Shown here: one piece after another, positions 5,824-5,830 of the stretch | Position numbering within the stretch: position 1 is the first letter of the stretch | Layout of the letters: each line of letters opens with the position of its first letter | Assembly (NCBI GenBank): GCA_902470455.1 | Contig: CABRGI010000055.1 | Span: forward strand, 1-5,830 | Length of the DNA: 5,830 nt | Origin: an uncultured Parvimonas sp. | Lineage (GTDB): Bacteria > Bacillota > Clostridia > Tissierellales > Peptoniphilaceae | Direction: 5' to 3' | Made by a program: the position numbers and the translations under genes | The notes under the pieces: model-generated | The model's database searches: none | The model's input: only the letters and a program-made list of their open reading frames with translations | Told to the model about the DNA's origin: nothing

Positions 5824-5830
5824 AAATTGA

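Overview
The window is very AT-rich (by eye well under one third G+C), with AGGAGG-type ribosome binding sites, short intergenic gaps and U-rich intrinsic terminators. This points to a low-G+C Gram-positive bacterium (Firmicutes). The gene content suggests a peptidoglycan with an L-lysine or L-ornithine stem residue and a D-aspartate (or D-glutamate) cross-bridge. Some Gram-positive anaerobic cocci have this type of wall (Parvimonas has Lys-D-Asp), as do enterococci and lactococci. Assignment to the anaerobic cocci is an inference from composition and gene content only.

Layout: positions 1-287 (+) hold the last 94 codons of an SGNH-hydrolase-type protein. This is probably the extracellular domain of an OatA-like O-acetyltransferase. 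It ends in a hairpin that can terminate transcription from both sides. All other genes lie on the minus strand. In transcription order (right to left) they are tRNA-Cys(GCA) with its own terminator (5823-5750); a divergent MurE-type Mur ligase (5637-4102); an 83-87 nt gap with a good promoter candidate; an asparagine-synthase-family amidotransferase (4014-2191); an ATP-grasp ligase resembling D-aspartate ligase (2179-989); and an aspartate/glutamate racemase (989-303). The last three genes are separated by an 11-nt gap and then a 1-nt overlap, so they look like one operon. murE may be cotranscribed or may have its own promoter.

How the genes fit together (inference): the racemase would supply D-Asp, the ATP-grasp ligase would attach it to the side-chain amine of the third stem residue, the AsnB/AsnH-like enzyme could amidate the attached D-Asp, and the Mur ligase would have installed the diamino acid that carries the bridge. 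Together they would form a compact cross-bridge module. The most unusual element is the Mur ligase. It keeps the MurE ATP- and UDP-MurNAc-binding motifs but has lost the usual DYAHTPD, GGDRD and DNPR/DNPA signatures in its C-terminal half, so its amino-acid substrate cannot be read from the sequence. No transposon, CRISPR array, phage gene or clearly new defence system was seen.
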